This document shows, piece after piece, positions 1-11,332 of a stretch of DNA of 64,000 nt. Numbering within the stretch: position 1 is the first letter of the stretch; the number at the start of each line of letters is the position of its first letter. A program made the position numbers and the translations under genes. Source of the DNA: Schizophyllum amplum (lineage: Eukaryota > Basidiomycota > Agaricomycetes > Agaricales > Schizophyllaceae); NCBI GenBank assembly GCA_007026445.1, contig VDMD01000006.1, forward strand, positions 930,001-994,000. The letters run 5' to 3'. The notes under the pieces were generated by a model. The model was given only the letters and a program-made list of their open reading frames with translations. It ran no database searches and was not told the origin of the DNA.

Positions 1-104
1 GTTGCTGGCTTTTGCACTAGGAGGGGCAACAACAAGACTTTCACATTCGCGCGCGCCACAGCCCCTCTCGCCTTCGTTGGAGCAGCAACTCCTTGTAAAC
101 CCCT

Positions 105-2579
105 ATGGACGCCTCATCCTCATCCGCACATGCCCAACCTAAAGACAAGGCTGCTGCCAATAAGAAGGGGACACGGCGGACGTCCCGCACAACGTCTACA
201 GGGGATAGGAAGAAGCGGCAGCGTGTGACCTCCGACCAACTGGCACAGCTCGAAAACGCATTCGCGGTGGATCGCATGCCGACGCAGGAGCGGCGGCGCG
301 AGATCAGTCAGATGCTGGGCATGGACGAGCGTCAGACAAAGATCTGGTTCCAGAACAGGTGCGCGTGCTACGCTCCGCGCCCGTGTTCGCTACTCACGCG
401 GTCCTCAGGCGGGCCAAGTTGAACAGGGAGGTTAAGGAGGGCATCCCGACTGTTATATCTCCGGACAGAGACGCTCTGATGAAGCTCTTTCGCGAACAAG
501 AAGGTGCGTGTGCGCGTGTAGACGACGATGCGCCGCGCAACGGACTAACACGCATGCACAGGCGTCACATTCGTTCCCTGCAGCGATCTTCGCATTGGAA
601 AATGGCGTCGAATACGCGACGAAAGCGCAAACGACCTTGCGGCATACATCTGCTACACATCCCGCTCATTGTGCTGGTTTGTGCACGCTGGCGGTCGCTG
701 CTACGAGATGGTCATGCCCCTGGACACCATTGCCAAGATTGTCCTCGAGGAGCATACCGATCCCGATCTGGTATATGCGGCGGTGACCTTGACGAATCCA
801 CCAACATTTTGGTACGATGAGCAACGCGGTGTATATGGCGAAGATCCATGGCAAGAAGGAGTTGATTGGACTGAAAATCAACAGGCTACTTGCGTCCTGA
901 CGCACATTGCCATAGGGTCGAAACCCCATTTCAGGGAAGTTCAACGGCTCGTGGAGGGCGGAGACGAGGAGAAAGATCAGCCTTCGCCTCTGTCCGCCCA
1001 AGGTACATCGTTGTCGCCAATGATACCCTCCGAACGACAACAGGCAGCCGCCATGACACAAAGTCATTTGGGAAGGGGTCATCCCGTCCAACTTTCATAT
1101 CCTGACATCCCTCCCATCGAGACAGACGATGAACCTCTACCGCCCGTCCCCTTCGCCCAGCCTCCTCACCCTTCGCAATCGACAATGCTAGCCGCCCCGG
1201 TGCCCACCAAACCTCCATTAATCCCCCCAACGCATCACCAAAGCTATATGCAACCGTGGTCGGCGGGTCCGCCGTCTACCTCTCCACCGCGGACTACGTC
1301 GTCCGAAATTTCAGCCTATTCCTTGCCTCCTCTGCCTCTTACTCTGCCACCACAGCCACAACCCCAAACCATCGCCCAACGACCTCCGCCAAGTTCGAGC
1401 ATGATGCCGCCCAATGCGATGGCTACAGCGCAGTATAATATGCCGCCTCCGCCTCCGCCTCACACGATGCCCCCCACCTCGATGACTGCCTCGTCGCATG
1501 CACACGTTTCTCAACAAGCGGTCGCCCGTCGTGCCGTCTCGTATCAGATGCCAGAGCGTGTCGCGAAACAGAGTCATAGACACGGTCCATATGACGCGGC
1601 AGCCGCCCACAGTGCCCGCCGCGCATCGACCGGATCGGCGCTACAGCCACCCACGGCATATGGCTCGGGGACGTATCAATACGGGCAGATGACCTATGAG
1701 CAATCAGCTGAGCAGTACCAGCAACGAGCGCAGCACCCAGCGCATTCTGCCCCAGGCGTACGGCGGCTCTCCGTGAGCTTTGGGCAGCAGCAGCCGGTAG
1801 AGATGCGCATGGATGACGATGCGCCACGGCTGCCGCCGCCAGACCAGTACAGCCGCGCGTCGGGTCAACAACAGCCTATGGCTCGCGAAAGCTATACTCT
1901 CCCTCCTCCCAGTGCGTATGGCTCTGGCCAAGCATCAGCGTACATCACAGAACCTCCGCCATATCCGTCCGCGCCGGCCGACCGCTTTCCACCTGTCCCT
2001 CCCCCACAGTCCTACCAAGCACCCGAGCCTGCATCATCACGACACACGCCACAGGGATATGCTCCAGATGGGTCCGCATCTCAGACACAGTCGCGCGCGC
2101 CGTCTCCCGAGCCCACACACAGGCTACCCGACTCCCCGTTGCTGACGAAGCCGTGGATACCGCCGCCACATATTTTGGAAGGGCTCAAGCGCGACGCGGA
2201 GGCGGCGGAGGCCGAGAAGAAAGCCGAGGCCGCGCGCCGGAGGGCGGAGCAGGCGCAGAAGGCGGCGGAGGCAGCGCAGAGAGCGGCGGAGGAGGCTCAG
2301 CGGGAAGCAGAGGAGGCCGCTCAACGGGAGGTGGAGCAAAGGGAACGTGCACGCGCCATGCTTCCTGCCATCCAGGAGGTGTCCATGCAGGATTACGGGG
2401 ATGGGGGCGCGTACAGGTATGGCGAGGAGTACTACCCATCGGGCTATGGCGCGGCGCCTGTACCACCGCTTGCAAATTATCCCGCACCAACGGCGCCTGC
2501 GGCACCTTCACCGACGGCCGGATATGTGTATGACCCGACCACGGGCATGTACAGGAATGTGGCGTATCAGTACCGGTGA
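105..2579 (+). CDS. Homeodomain transcription factor with long disordered tail
   Basis: Spliced model 105..358, 409..503, 562..2579 gives about 788 aa; both junctions keep frame and the first restores WFQNRRAKLNRE. The homeodomain lies near the N-terminus (about residues 35-95) and carries the helix-3 signature KIWFQNRRAK, so it should bind DNA in the nucleus. A basic Arg/Lys/Ser/Thr segment precedes it. After a short folded-looking segment (residues about 125-230) comes a very long Pro/Gln/Ser/Tyr-rich region, then an Ala/Glu/Arg-rich coiled coil (DNA 2180-2345) and a Tyr/Pro-rich end. Agaricomycete homeodomain regulators of fruiting (Hom1/Hom2 type) have comparable low-complexity tails, but I cannot assign orthology. 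The ATG at 105 is the first in the open frame and gives the whole homeodomain. Confidence 0.9.
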
Positions 2580-3250
2580 GGGCGGCCCCGATTGTCCTTC
2601 GACCGTGTCCCCCGCCTGCTCGCCTTGACTCGCCCATCGTTTTGACGCTTCGAACCCCCTCGCTTGTCAAGTAACTCACTCGCCAAGATACTCCCCCAGG
2701 CGTCGAGCTCCTCAATCCCTTCTTCGTTCTACCGCATCGTCGCCTGTTCTTTGCACACTTACCATACATACTGTATCATATCATTCTTTTGTTTTGTACA
2801 TCGTCCATCGTCGCTGCCCTCTGCTAGTTGCTAATATGCTTGTACGCCCGAAACGCATTTCGTCTCGTATGTGTCTGCACACGGTCATGGTATCTTCTTC
2901 ACTGCAATGATCTAGGTATCTCTAATATAATACGGCCCTGCAGCCTATCGCTCTTCGTCTTTGATGTGACCTCTCCTCGAGTGTATTAGGCTCAACGAGC
3001 CTCGATCATGGCCCGACAAATATCCTCACAACAGGGAAGCACGCTACTGTTGATTCCGACTTTTCCATCTCGCTATAGTCCGTTGAATGATCTAGAGCAC
3101 AGGCGGGAATTTGCTGCACATCAGTCACATTCCTGAACCTAACAACATCTTGCTTGAAACGAGCTCGCGCGGAGCTCCATTTCCAGACTATCATGGTAAT
3201 AGGCATAAAATACCGGCGTGCCGCATCCTGATCCGTATTCTGGTACTGCA
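2580..3250. other. Intergenic, tail-to-tail
   Basis: This stretch lies between the stop codons of the homeodomain gene (+) and the GH127-type gene (-). It should hold both 3' untranslated regions. It is AT-richer than its neighbours and I see no coding exon in it. Confidence 0.6.
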
Positions 3251-6200
3251 TTACGGCTGCTGCTCGATGAAGGCATAATTCATCTCCTCTTCCACGATAA
3301 TCGAAGACTCGAATGTCGGGAACTCGCTGACGCGCAACTTGGTGGCCTGTAAGCGTATTCAGCGTCTTTGTAAAATGAACCGGTAGGAAACAAGCTCAGT
3401 GGCTTCACGTAAGACTCACCCCATACGGCGTCAGCGAGATCGTCCGCTCCGGCCCCGTGCATGTCGCATTCTCTGGCGGCGGCGCAGCAAAGATATCGCC
3501 CGCGAGGGGCCAGTCGACAGGGCACGCCTGCACCCGCAAGCTCACCGGCGGTCGTCCAAAATCAAAAATAGGCGACGGGAGCGCGGTACCTGATATTGAG
3601 AACGTCAGCCAACTAATCCACTGCCAGACACGACCCATGATCAATGCATGATTACTCACCCAGCCCATCCTTCCTAAAGACCGCTGTGTTAGGATCGATC
3701 GCCCACGCCCACTGGCCTGCAGGCTCCATCTGTAGGTCGATTGCGCGGTGTTCGTGCGGATCGACCGCGAGGACGTGCTCGGTGCGCGGAATGTCGTACG
3801 CATAATGTAACGGACCACGCTGCAGGGCGACCGCAGAATGAGGCCGCGCCTCTGTTGGGCTCTTCAGTGCCGATTCCAAGCGTGCATTGGGACTACAAAC
3901 CGATAATCACAGCCGCGGGCAAGTCAAGCACCAACACCGTGGTGCCGGCGCCAACATTGACGTACTGTAGGCCCTTCTCTGGGGTAACGCCTTCCGCGGC
4001 AGCATCGTTGACAGCTATCGTGCCGTTCTCCACCCAGCTAGGAATGCGAATCTTGTAGAGGAATGCTTTCTCAGCCACGATTGTCGTAGTGAGTACATCG
4101 CCGAAAGGATACTGGGTGTCCACAGTAACCGTGACATGGTTATCTGCAGGCGTTCAATATCAGCTTGAAGAGCGAGCGGAAGACGTGTACATACCGCCGG
4201 CGAGGACAGTGCTCGTCTCAAATGGCCCCAGATAAATTTGGGCTAGCGACTCGAGGTCGGGCGTTACCATGAATGCACTTGACACGAACTTTGGCCACCC
4301 CTTCGGGAACGCGACCGTGCAACACGGGTAATTGGGCTCCAAACCAAAGATGTTTGACTCTGGACCATCTGAGGGGAAGGGGTTGCTGCAGGGACGGTAT
4401 CAGTGTAAGACCGCGCAAAAGCGTATGTCGGGGAAAGCGCACGGTGTCATGTTCATAGCGGAGATCTGGTTCTGCTGCTGAAGATACTGACGACCCCACA
4501 TATCTGAACAATGCTCGTCAGCCAAAAGCAGGACACGTATGTTATCTACTTGCCTCCAGTGAGCGTTGCCGGTAAAGCGTTGTAGGTGATGCGTTCGACC
4601 TGCGGCACTCATTATGCTCAGCAAACTTTGTACGTCCCAGCGATTGCTAGGAATTACCCGATCTGCGTATTTCGAATCCTCGCTGACCATGTAGAGGAAT
4701 GTTCCGCTAAGCATGGTTTCCTGCGTGTATGCGCGTACTTCGGTATACCACCAAATGCAGACAAAAGGAACATCCATACCACTACAAGGCAGAGTTCCGT
4801 GCTAAGCGCAGCGTCAGCGATGAAGACAGACGACTGAGCAATGCTCAAAGCTCACCCGCGGTTCGCTTCCAGCCCTGCCAACATCTCATCCGCGGCAAAG
4901 ATACCTGATGGTCGACCATGATATTGAAATACCAGGTCCCACCCGACACTTGCAGCCTCGAGATCTACATGGCATGTTAACAGGAGTCTGAGAAAATGCA
5001 CTGCAAATCCTCACCGGAATCGTTGTGCGTAAAACGATATGTTGCGCCGAGGGCCTTCAGCCCCTCCGCCATATTGACGCCGTGCCACTGCATGAATATC
5101 AGCCATTCAGTTTTTTTACAAACTAGACTCCCAGGGACATACAGCGAGCTCCTCGAACGGGTTTGTGAGATTTTCAACTGGCGATATGCATGAGTAGATA
5201 CTCAAGCTGACCAGCAGATATCAAAGAACCTGCACTCTTCGGGAAGAGTTCCTCTGAAAAGACTTGCTCCCAAGGGATACCGGCTGACCAAATGTGAGCT
5301 AAGGTATCAGGCGCCTACCACATGCACGTACTCCACTTCAGATACTTCATTGTATCGACTAACAATTCCTCTTGGCCGCGCGGGTGATTATCATGAAGCC
5401 TAAAACCGCGTGTATCATTTCTGGACCCTATAGTACCCGTTGACTGCATGTGTGCGTACCATTGCAAGACGACAACGAAATCTGCGACGTTGGTCAGAAT
5501 TTACGCGCTCGAGGACGTCCCGTCGCGGCATACCTTCCCAGCGGGTCGCAGCCCACTTGTCCACGCCCTCGCCATTGACGAGCATCTCATGCGCGAGAGC
5601 CACGAACTTGTGCATGGCGTCAACGATGGGCTCCGTCAAGCTCGGGTCGACCTCCAGCAACTGAATGGCTCCGAAGAAGAATGGGTACCTATGCGACAAT
5701 TGATAAGAACGATAATCATGGCTAGCAATCATCGCATCTCTGACCTTCCCCACAGATAGCGCGGTTTCGTCGTATTGACCTCGGGCCCGAGCCATCCTGT
5801 CAGAACCGTCAGTGACGAGCGAAAGAAAGCATAGGGAGTTGAAACCGACCCGATTCATCCTGGTTGTCCAGAACGTAGTTCAAGAATTCCAGCGTTTTTT
5901 TCTTGATGGGCTCGTTGTTCGTTAGAACAGCACTGGGAATCAGGCCGTCCTAGCGATGTCGTCGATTTCTTCAGTCAAGACACTTCGAGATGTACGCACA
6001 AACCAATAGCTTCCAGCTGGCAAGAACAATATCAGTACCACAACTCAACAGATACACACACGCACATACGCACCCTCCTCCAGAACCGAATAGAAGGCGT
6101 CTCCGCCTATCCAATCGGTCTATGGGCACCGTTAGTTGATGGAGCGCATACATGCAGTATATGCTGACATCGGAGACACTTGAGAGACAGTAAACGACGC

Positions 6201-6504
6201 GTTCTTTCCTGATATGTGTACTCACAGCTCATAGAACTCATGTTCATGGCCAGCTAGGCCGTTCATTTGCACGACAAGCTGAGCAAGATTGTTCACATCG
6301 TAAGTTTTAGGGTTGGAGGCAAGATCGGACCTGGTCATATATCCATCCCTTAGGCTGCACAGAGCCCAGCGGGATCGTCTTATAATGTAGGGGAGCAACT
6401 AAAATGCATCAGTGAGAAACAGACGCGTTGATGGTCGTTCACTAACGCGATGCGGTGCTCGACGCGACGAGAGCACTCAGGACCAGGATCTTGGCTGAAG
6501 CCAT
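3251..6504 (-). CDS. Secreted GH127-type (DUF1680) beta-L-arabinofuranosidase-like hydrolase
   Basis: A fragmented gene with well over ten short exons. The start at 6504 gives a signal peptide (MASAKILVLSALVASSTASR), so the product is probably secreted. Spliced segments follow the family order: an N-terminal block around NGLAGHEHEFYEL (about 6240-6380), WIGGDAFYSVLEEG (about 6065-6120), RYPFFFGAIQLLEVDP (about 5630-5700), TELC followed after an intron by ETMLSGTFLYMVSED (about 4690-4805), YPCCTVAFPKGWPKF (about 4280-4330), and ALQRGPLHYAYDIPR (about 3780-3830). The Glu-x-Cys and Cys-Cys pairs (the latter at 4319-4324) match the zinc-thiolate active site known for GH127. The family removes beta-L-arabinofuranose from glycans; the exact substrate is unknown. 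The stop is at 3251-3253. Exon borders were not all resolved. Confidence 0.82.
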
Positions 6505-7104
6505 GGTGGCAAAGAGCAAGGAGGCCTTTGTCCATCTCCTGCGAATTGCCGACGATAAGTGACCTTCGCATGGTGCGGACAGGAACCTCGAGAGAACACT
6601 GGGAGATATCGGGTAACGGCAGTCACCGGACCGCGTTATCAGTATGTTCACACGGTACGGCTAGTGAATATTTGAATTTTCACACCCTCCACCAAAAAAA
6701 AAAAAAGATGTTCACACGGTCATCCGTCCCCGTCTTTCAACTTCCTTGTTCGCAACCACCATGGCGTTTCGTACTTCCGGGTATCAGTGACTGTCCAATC
6801 TCGCGGCTATCCGAAGTCCTTTCTTTGGGCCGGTTTGTAGGTCACCGTGTCAGACCATGACAAGCTAGCGGCACTAGCCTCAGCGCCTGCGGCCTTCCAT
6901 ACGAATCGGACCCGACTGCTTCAGGCTCGTCCTCTAGCCCAGACGTCAACGCGTCAACGCGCGCACGGCTTCCGAAGTACTTTACATTCATATCGCAGTC
7001 TATCGGTCTTTGGCCGCCACAAATGCGCTATAAAGCCCAGGTGGCCGCCTCGGTTCAAGGCGCCCTTCCGCTCTGTCTCCATTCCCTCATTCGTCAACTT
7101 CAAG
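6505..7104. promoter_or_regulatory. Divergent promoter region, GH127-type / AA7-type genes
   Basis: About 600 bp separate two divergent start codons. It contains a 13-bp direct repeat (ATGTTCACACGGT at 6644-6656 and 6708-6720), an A13 tract (6694-6706) and a TATA box for the rightward gene. An open frame running in from 6847 joins the AA7 frame without a stop, but it lies upstream of the TATA box, so I treat it as non-coding. Confidence 0.5.
7029..7035 (+). promoter_or_regulatory. TATA box of AA7-type oxidase gene
   Basis: TATAAAG lies 76 bp upstream of the ATG at 7105. This spacing supports that ATG over the upstream in-frame codons from 6847. Confidence 0.55.
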
Positions 7105-8871
7105 ATGTCTAGCCTTCCTGACTTCCCATTCGAGTTCAAGGGAGATATCGTCACTCGAAGCTGCCCAGGATATACTCAGGCTATAATGCGATGGGCCCGC
7201 TCAGCTGAGCGCAACGCAGCAGTAGTCGCGTTTGTGAAGGACGCCGCGGACACGTCCATAGCGATCGCGTACGCGCGAGAGAACAACCTGCCCATCGCTA
7301 TAAAATGTGGTGGGCATAGCTCTGCCGGCGCGTCATCCGTCGAAGATGGTCTTGTCATTGACTGTTCGCGATACCTGAACTACTGTCGCGTCGATGCGGC
7401 CAAAAAGGTCGCCCACGTCGGCGGCGGCACGCTATGGGAGACGGTAGACAAAGCTGCGTACGAGCACGGTCTTGCAACTGTTGCCGGTGTGAGTGTGTAC
7501 CCGCACGTCAACGCTAACTACTGACTATCCTTCGCCTCCTAGACTGTCAACGATGTACGTCTTACAAACAACTGTCGTGTTCACGGATTTTTACACCATT
7601 GTCCACGGTGCAGACAGGTGTTGCTGGGTACGCAGAACGATCCTGACCGCTTTCTGGCATTGACGAAAATTGCAGACTCACTCTAGGCGGCGGTTTTGGC
7701 TATCTTTCGGGCCAACACGGCCTAGCCGCTGACAACGTTCTTGAGGTGCGCCGCGCAACACTTCGTACGCGACGCTTGTGAATAAACAGTATCCATAGGC
7801 TACTGTGGTGGTCGCTGATGGAACAACGCTGGTCGCCAACTCAAACAAACATTCTGACCTCTTCTTTGGCATCCGCGGAGGTGGATCCAATTTCGGCGTC
7901 GTCACTGAGTTTATCTTCCGTCTTCACGATCAGAGGCCGACGATCTTCGGTGGCTTCCTTGGCTTCTCTTCCTCTGCCCTTTCGTCTCTCGTGAAGGCTG
8001 CGGAAAATTATTGGGCGGTACAGGACCCTCGGGCGTGCATGTTCATGACCTTGGGGGCGAAGGTGCAATCTTCCAACATAACATAATTCTGCTCTTGCTG
8101 AAGATCCTGGCGTAGAGCGGTGTTCGATGTCTTCTGTTCTACGATGGCTCGGTGCGAGAAGGACGCAGCTACTTCAAGGACTTCTTCGACGCCGGTCGGT
8201 CCCTTTTATCATACATTCATTCAGTCGAGCTCAGGTTATCCTTCAGGACCGACATCCAATTCAACGAAAGAGATACCCTATGTGGAAGCCAATACAATGA
8301 TGGTACGCAGTAGCTTCTTTCCTCAAGATCGGACGCTAACATAACTCTCGCATAGAACAGCAACTTCCGTCCTGGCGGCTGCGAGTATCAGAAAGGCATC
8401 GCACACCCAGTTCCCGACCTGCAACTGCTCACAGAGCTAAAGCAAATGATTGAAGCCTACGGCCGCTCCGGCGGACCAAGTCCGGTCGCCATGTTTTCCT
8501 TCTGGCCCAAAGGACGTATCATGCACCCTGCTGAAGACTGTGCCTTTCGCCGCGACCCATATCCCGACCTCGGCCTCATCGCAACCTGGCAGGAGATCAC
8601 CTCGGATAACTTCAATATCGCGCGCAAGCGGGTCTACGAGCTGCACGACTTCGTCAAGGCCTACGATGCTTCGCATCTCTCCGAGCTGAGCTCGTCCGCG
8701 CTCACGGGATATGGGAACAACGGCGACGAGGCGGCGTCGAGCGCACTGGAGGCCCGAGCGCAGAGGTCACGTCTGGCGTTCGGGGACGTCTATCCGAGGC
8801 TGCAGGAGATCAAGAAGAAGTATGATCCGGACATGGTGTTCAACAGATGGTACCCCATCATCCCAGTCTGA
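7105..8871 (+). CDS. FAD-linked oxidase, BBE/AA7 type (oligosaccharide oxidase-like)
   Basis: The start is set at 7105 (MSSLPDFPFEFKG), after a TATA box. The first exon holds the FAD-binding PCMH region with IKCGGHSSAG, whose His is the expected covalent flavin site. Short exons follow (TVND, TGVAG, then LTLGGGFGYLSGQHGLAADN), then ATVVVADGT..NSNKHSDLFFGIRGGGSNFGVVTEF. A 53-bp intron (8063-8115) leads to LLFYDGSVREGRSYFKDFF, and the last exon ends in the BBE-domain motif KYDPDMVFNRWYP. The GTVNDTGVAG segment has no Cys, so the second (cysteinyl) flavin bond of glucooligosaccharide oxidases looks absent and flavinylation is probably by His alone. I see no clear signal peptide. The family oxidises sugars or other alcohols with O2, making H2O2; substrate unknown. 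Confidence 0.88.
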
Positions 8872-9240
8872 CGTAGCTCAGCTTTTGGCAAATTGACGGA
8901 TCCGTAAACAATTCTGAGCCGACGACAAAGCCTGCTATATGGAGTAATGACGGGTGCTGATACGAATTCTGATTCCGTTTTCATTTTGGCTCCGAAACCC
9001 ACTTGGTAACCAAGACCGCGCTGTAGACCTGTGGTCTGCTGTGGTCCGGCTGTGGTCCTCAGAGGTCTGATGGTGAAGTGATACTGACATGGCCCCTTCA
9101 ATTTCCAGCGCTTTCCGTCGTCGCCAACTTCCAAGTCACGGCATGCTGATACATAGCCACCTGTTTATCCACGTTTATCCTTGACTGACGCTTTCTACTT
9201 ATGTAGAGCCTCTTCCTTCCAGGCGCTCAAAGGGGCGAGG

Positions 9241-9271
9241 TAGTGGTGGTGGTGGTGATGGTGATGGTGTT
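9241..9271. repeat. GGT/GAT microsatellite
   Basis: A run of GGT triplets passing into GATGGT units, in non-coding sequence upstream of the orphan membrane-protein gene. Confidence 0.8.
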
Positions 9272-9693
9272 ACTCGTGAGCCGCGGGCCCGGCCGCCCAG
9301 CGGTTTGATACCTATCTTCAGACTATGAACTGAAGCTCCTCCCGTCCCCGATGCTTGAGATGGGCCATGGCATACATCTGCGGGTTATGTGGACCCGCCT
9401 GCTACAGTGACAGAACGCAGCTTTGGTGAGTCGTCCTTCGGACGATGAACGTGAACGCTGAACATCCGACGACGAACATGTTTGATGATTGCCGAATAGG
9501 TACTGGCGCCCCCGGTGCCTGGCTGGACCCATCTCGCTGATTCACCGTGACAAAAAGGCGCCGCGCTGCTGCAGACCTTTACTGACAGATGCGTACCTAT
9601 GTTACTGTATGCGGACCCACTGTCGTTATCGGCACTATCGAGCTCGCCGTCCCTTGACACCCGTCGACCGCACTATCCGGGCCTGGACGCTCA

Positions 9694-9699
9694 TATAAG
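9694..9699 (+). promoter_or_regulatory. TATA box, orphan membrane protein gene
   Basis: TATAAG lies 83 bp upstream of the proposed ATG at 9777. Confidence 0.4.
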
Positions 9700-9776
9700 G
9701 ACGCTCTACGACCAGTGCGCGCGTCCGCCGATGCCCGTCTTCCCCTCCCGCCCTACTTGACCGCCGCGACGCGTCC

Positions 9777-11171
9777 ATGCCACTGCTGGTCGCCTCCGAC
9801 GATGTCGACGTCGGCCGCCTCAAATATCTCGTGACATACACGGCGGTGATGTTCGTCCTCTACGGTGTGTGCTCTGCTTCGCGTATGATCATCTTGGCTG
9901 AACACAGAATGCAGGATTGAACATTTCGTCTTATTTCACGGCGTCGGCCATCCTCACGTGCGTGGATAGAGCTGCCATGGGCGCGGCACAATTTGACGCG
10001 GCGCGCTCCTCTAGATCCCGTGGCATATGGACGTTCAGACCAAGACTATACTTGCTGGCGGCCATAACTCTCATGTTCATTACAACGTCGACATACGTCG
10101 TCCTTGACGTGATCGTGACTCTGTATCAGACTCAAGAGGCTTCTAATAGCTTGTCAAAGGCAGAGAATACGATCCTGACCAGATTGTATGTCGCGGAGAA
10201 TATTGTCTTGCGCTGGAATGTACGTGGTCTGTCTGCTATGTCCTACACAGTCTTACACTAAATCTCCTTCACCAGTTCATCATCAGCGACGCCATTGTTG
10301 TATGGCGAGCATGGATCCTCTGGAATACCTCACGGCTAGCTCGGCAGATCTTGATGGTCTGCCTCTGCTTGACATGCGGTACGTGTTGGACCAGACTTTG
10401 TGTCATAAGTACTGACACGACGTGCAGGCGCAATCATAGCCGATATAGGCGTAGTGGCATGGAGGATCATGGTTCCAACATTAGACAACAAGTCCTCTGT
10501 CCTGTTGTCAATGCTATGGACAATGCCAACCTTGCTTTGCAACCTATCAGTGACCACGCTGATGGCCGTCAAGGCCTGGCCGTCCTGGTAAATCTTCTCT
10601 GGCTTCGCCGCCATGCCTACTTTAATGATAAATCCCCTTCCCGCAGGACGCAGCATCGCTGGTTGTATGGCGACACCTTGATGACGAGAGGATCCACCCG
10701 TCGAATCAGTAAGGCACTGCAGGTCCTTTTCTCGACAGGTTTTCTCTACTGCTGCGTCTGCGTACGTGTACTACTTTAGTAAGTCAGATGATTTGTTGAT
10801 CTCGCGCGGTCCCTTCAGGCATTGCTAGTCACCGCAGGCCTCGTCCAAGATCAGGCGCAGACATTTGCCGCCGTGATGGGCACCGTCGGCGTCTGCATCG
10901 CGGTCAGTATAGCCGACACAGTGTATTTGCGAGGTCTGACGTCTCTCCACAGGGAATATATCCTACCCTCATCGTCATCTGGGCGGCCCTGGAACCCGAG
11001 CACGAGCCGGACTTCGTTCCAAGTTCTGCACGACAGCACGTCGATCTGCAGTTCTCCAATCCTCATCGGCAAGCTATCGACACTGAATGCGTAGTCGAGC
11101 TTCATTCTCGGGACAGCCACGCGTACCGCGCGTCAACTATCCAGGACGAGTTTGCGAAGGATTGTCGGTAA
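9777..11171 (+). CDS. Multi-pass membrane protein, basidiomycete orphan family
   Basis: The start at 9777 (MPLLVASDDVDVGRLKYLV) is followed by an intron near 9866-9914 and then at least six hydrophobic segments, including YLLAAITLMFITTSTYVVLDV, FIISDAIVVWRAWILW, ILMVCLCLTC, IIADIGVVAWRIMVP, and a pair near the end (VLFSTGFLYCC, VMGTVGVCIAGIYPTLIVIWAALEPE). The C-terminal tail is short and hydrophilic, ending FAKDCR. It resembles the large unnamed families of seven-helix proteins that Agaricomycetes carry in many copies (DUF6533/6534-like). It shares no signature with a known receptor, so no function is assigned. Several introns; not all borders were fixed. Confidence 0.65.
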
Positions 11172-11332
11172 TGGAATTCTAACAACAACAACTAATCCAT
11201 ACGTTCCTTTCATCGATCCGACTTCTGTTGTTTGTCTCTGCGTGTACTTGTATAATGATGCTATTGGTTTTAAGGTCGTCTTTCTAGTGTGATTTCGTCA
11301 ACTATGACAGGAGAACGTTCACGGCGACCTCC

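Larger units (their letters stand above)
8872..9776. other. Intergenic with short tandem repeats
   Basis: No convincing coding exon. It contains three CTGTGGTC units at 10-11 bp spacing (about 9029-9060), a GGT/GAT microsatellite (9241-9271), and a TATA box for the next gene. Confidence 0.5.

Noticed and set aside
6847..7104. In-frame upstream extension of the AA7 oxidase
   Set aside because: It lies on the wrong side of a TATA box, and its sequence does not resemble the start of this family or a signal peptide.
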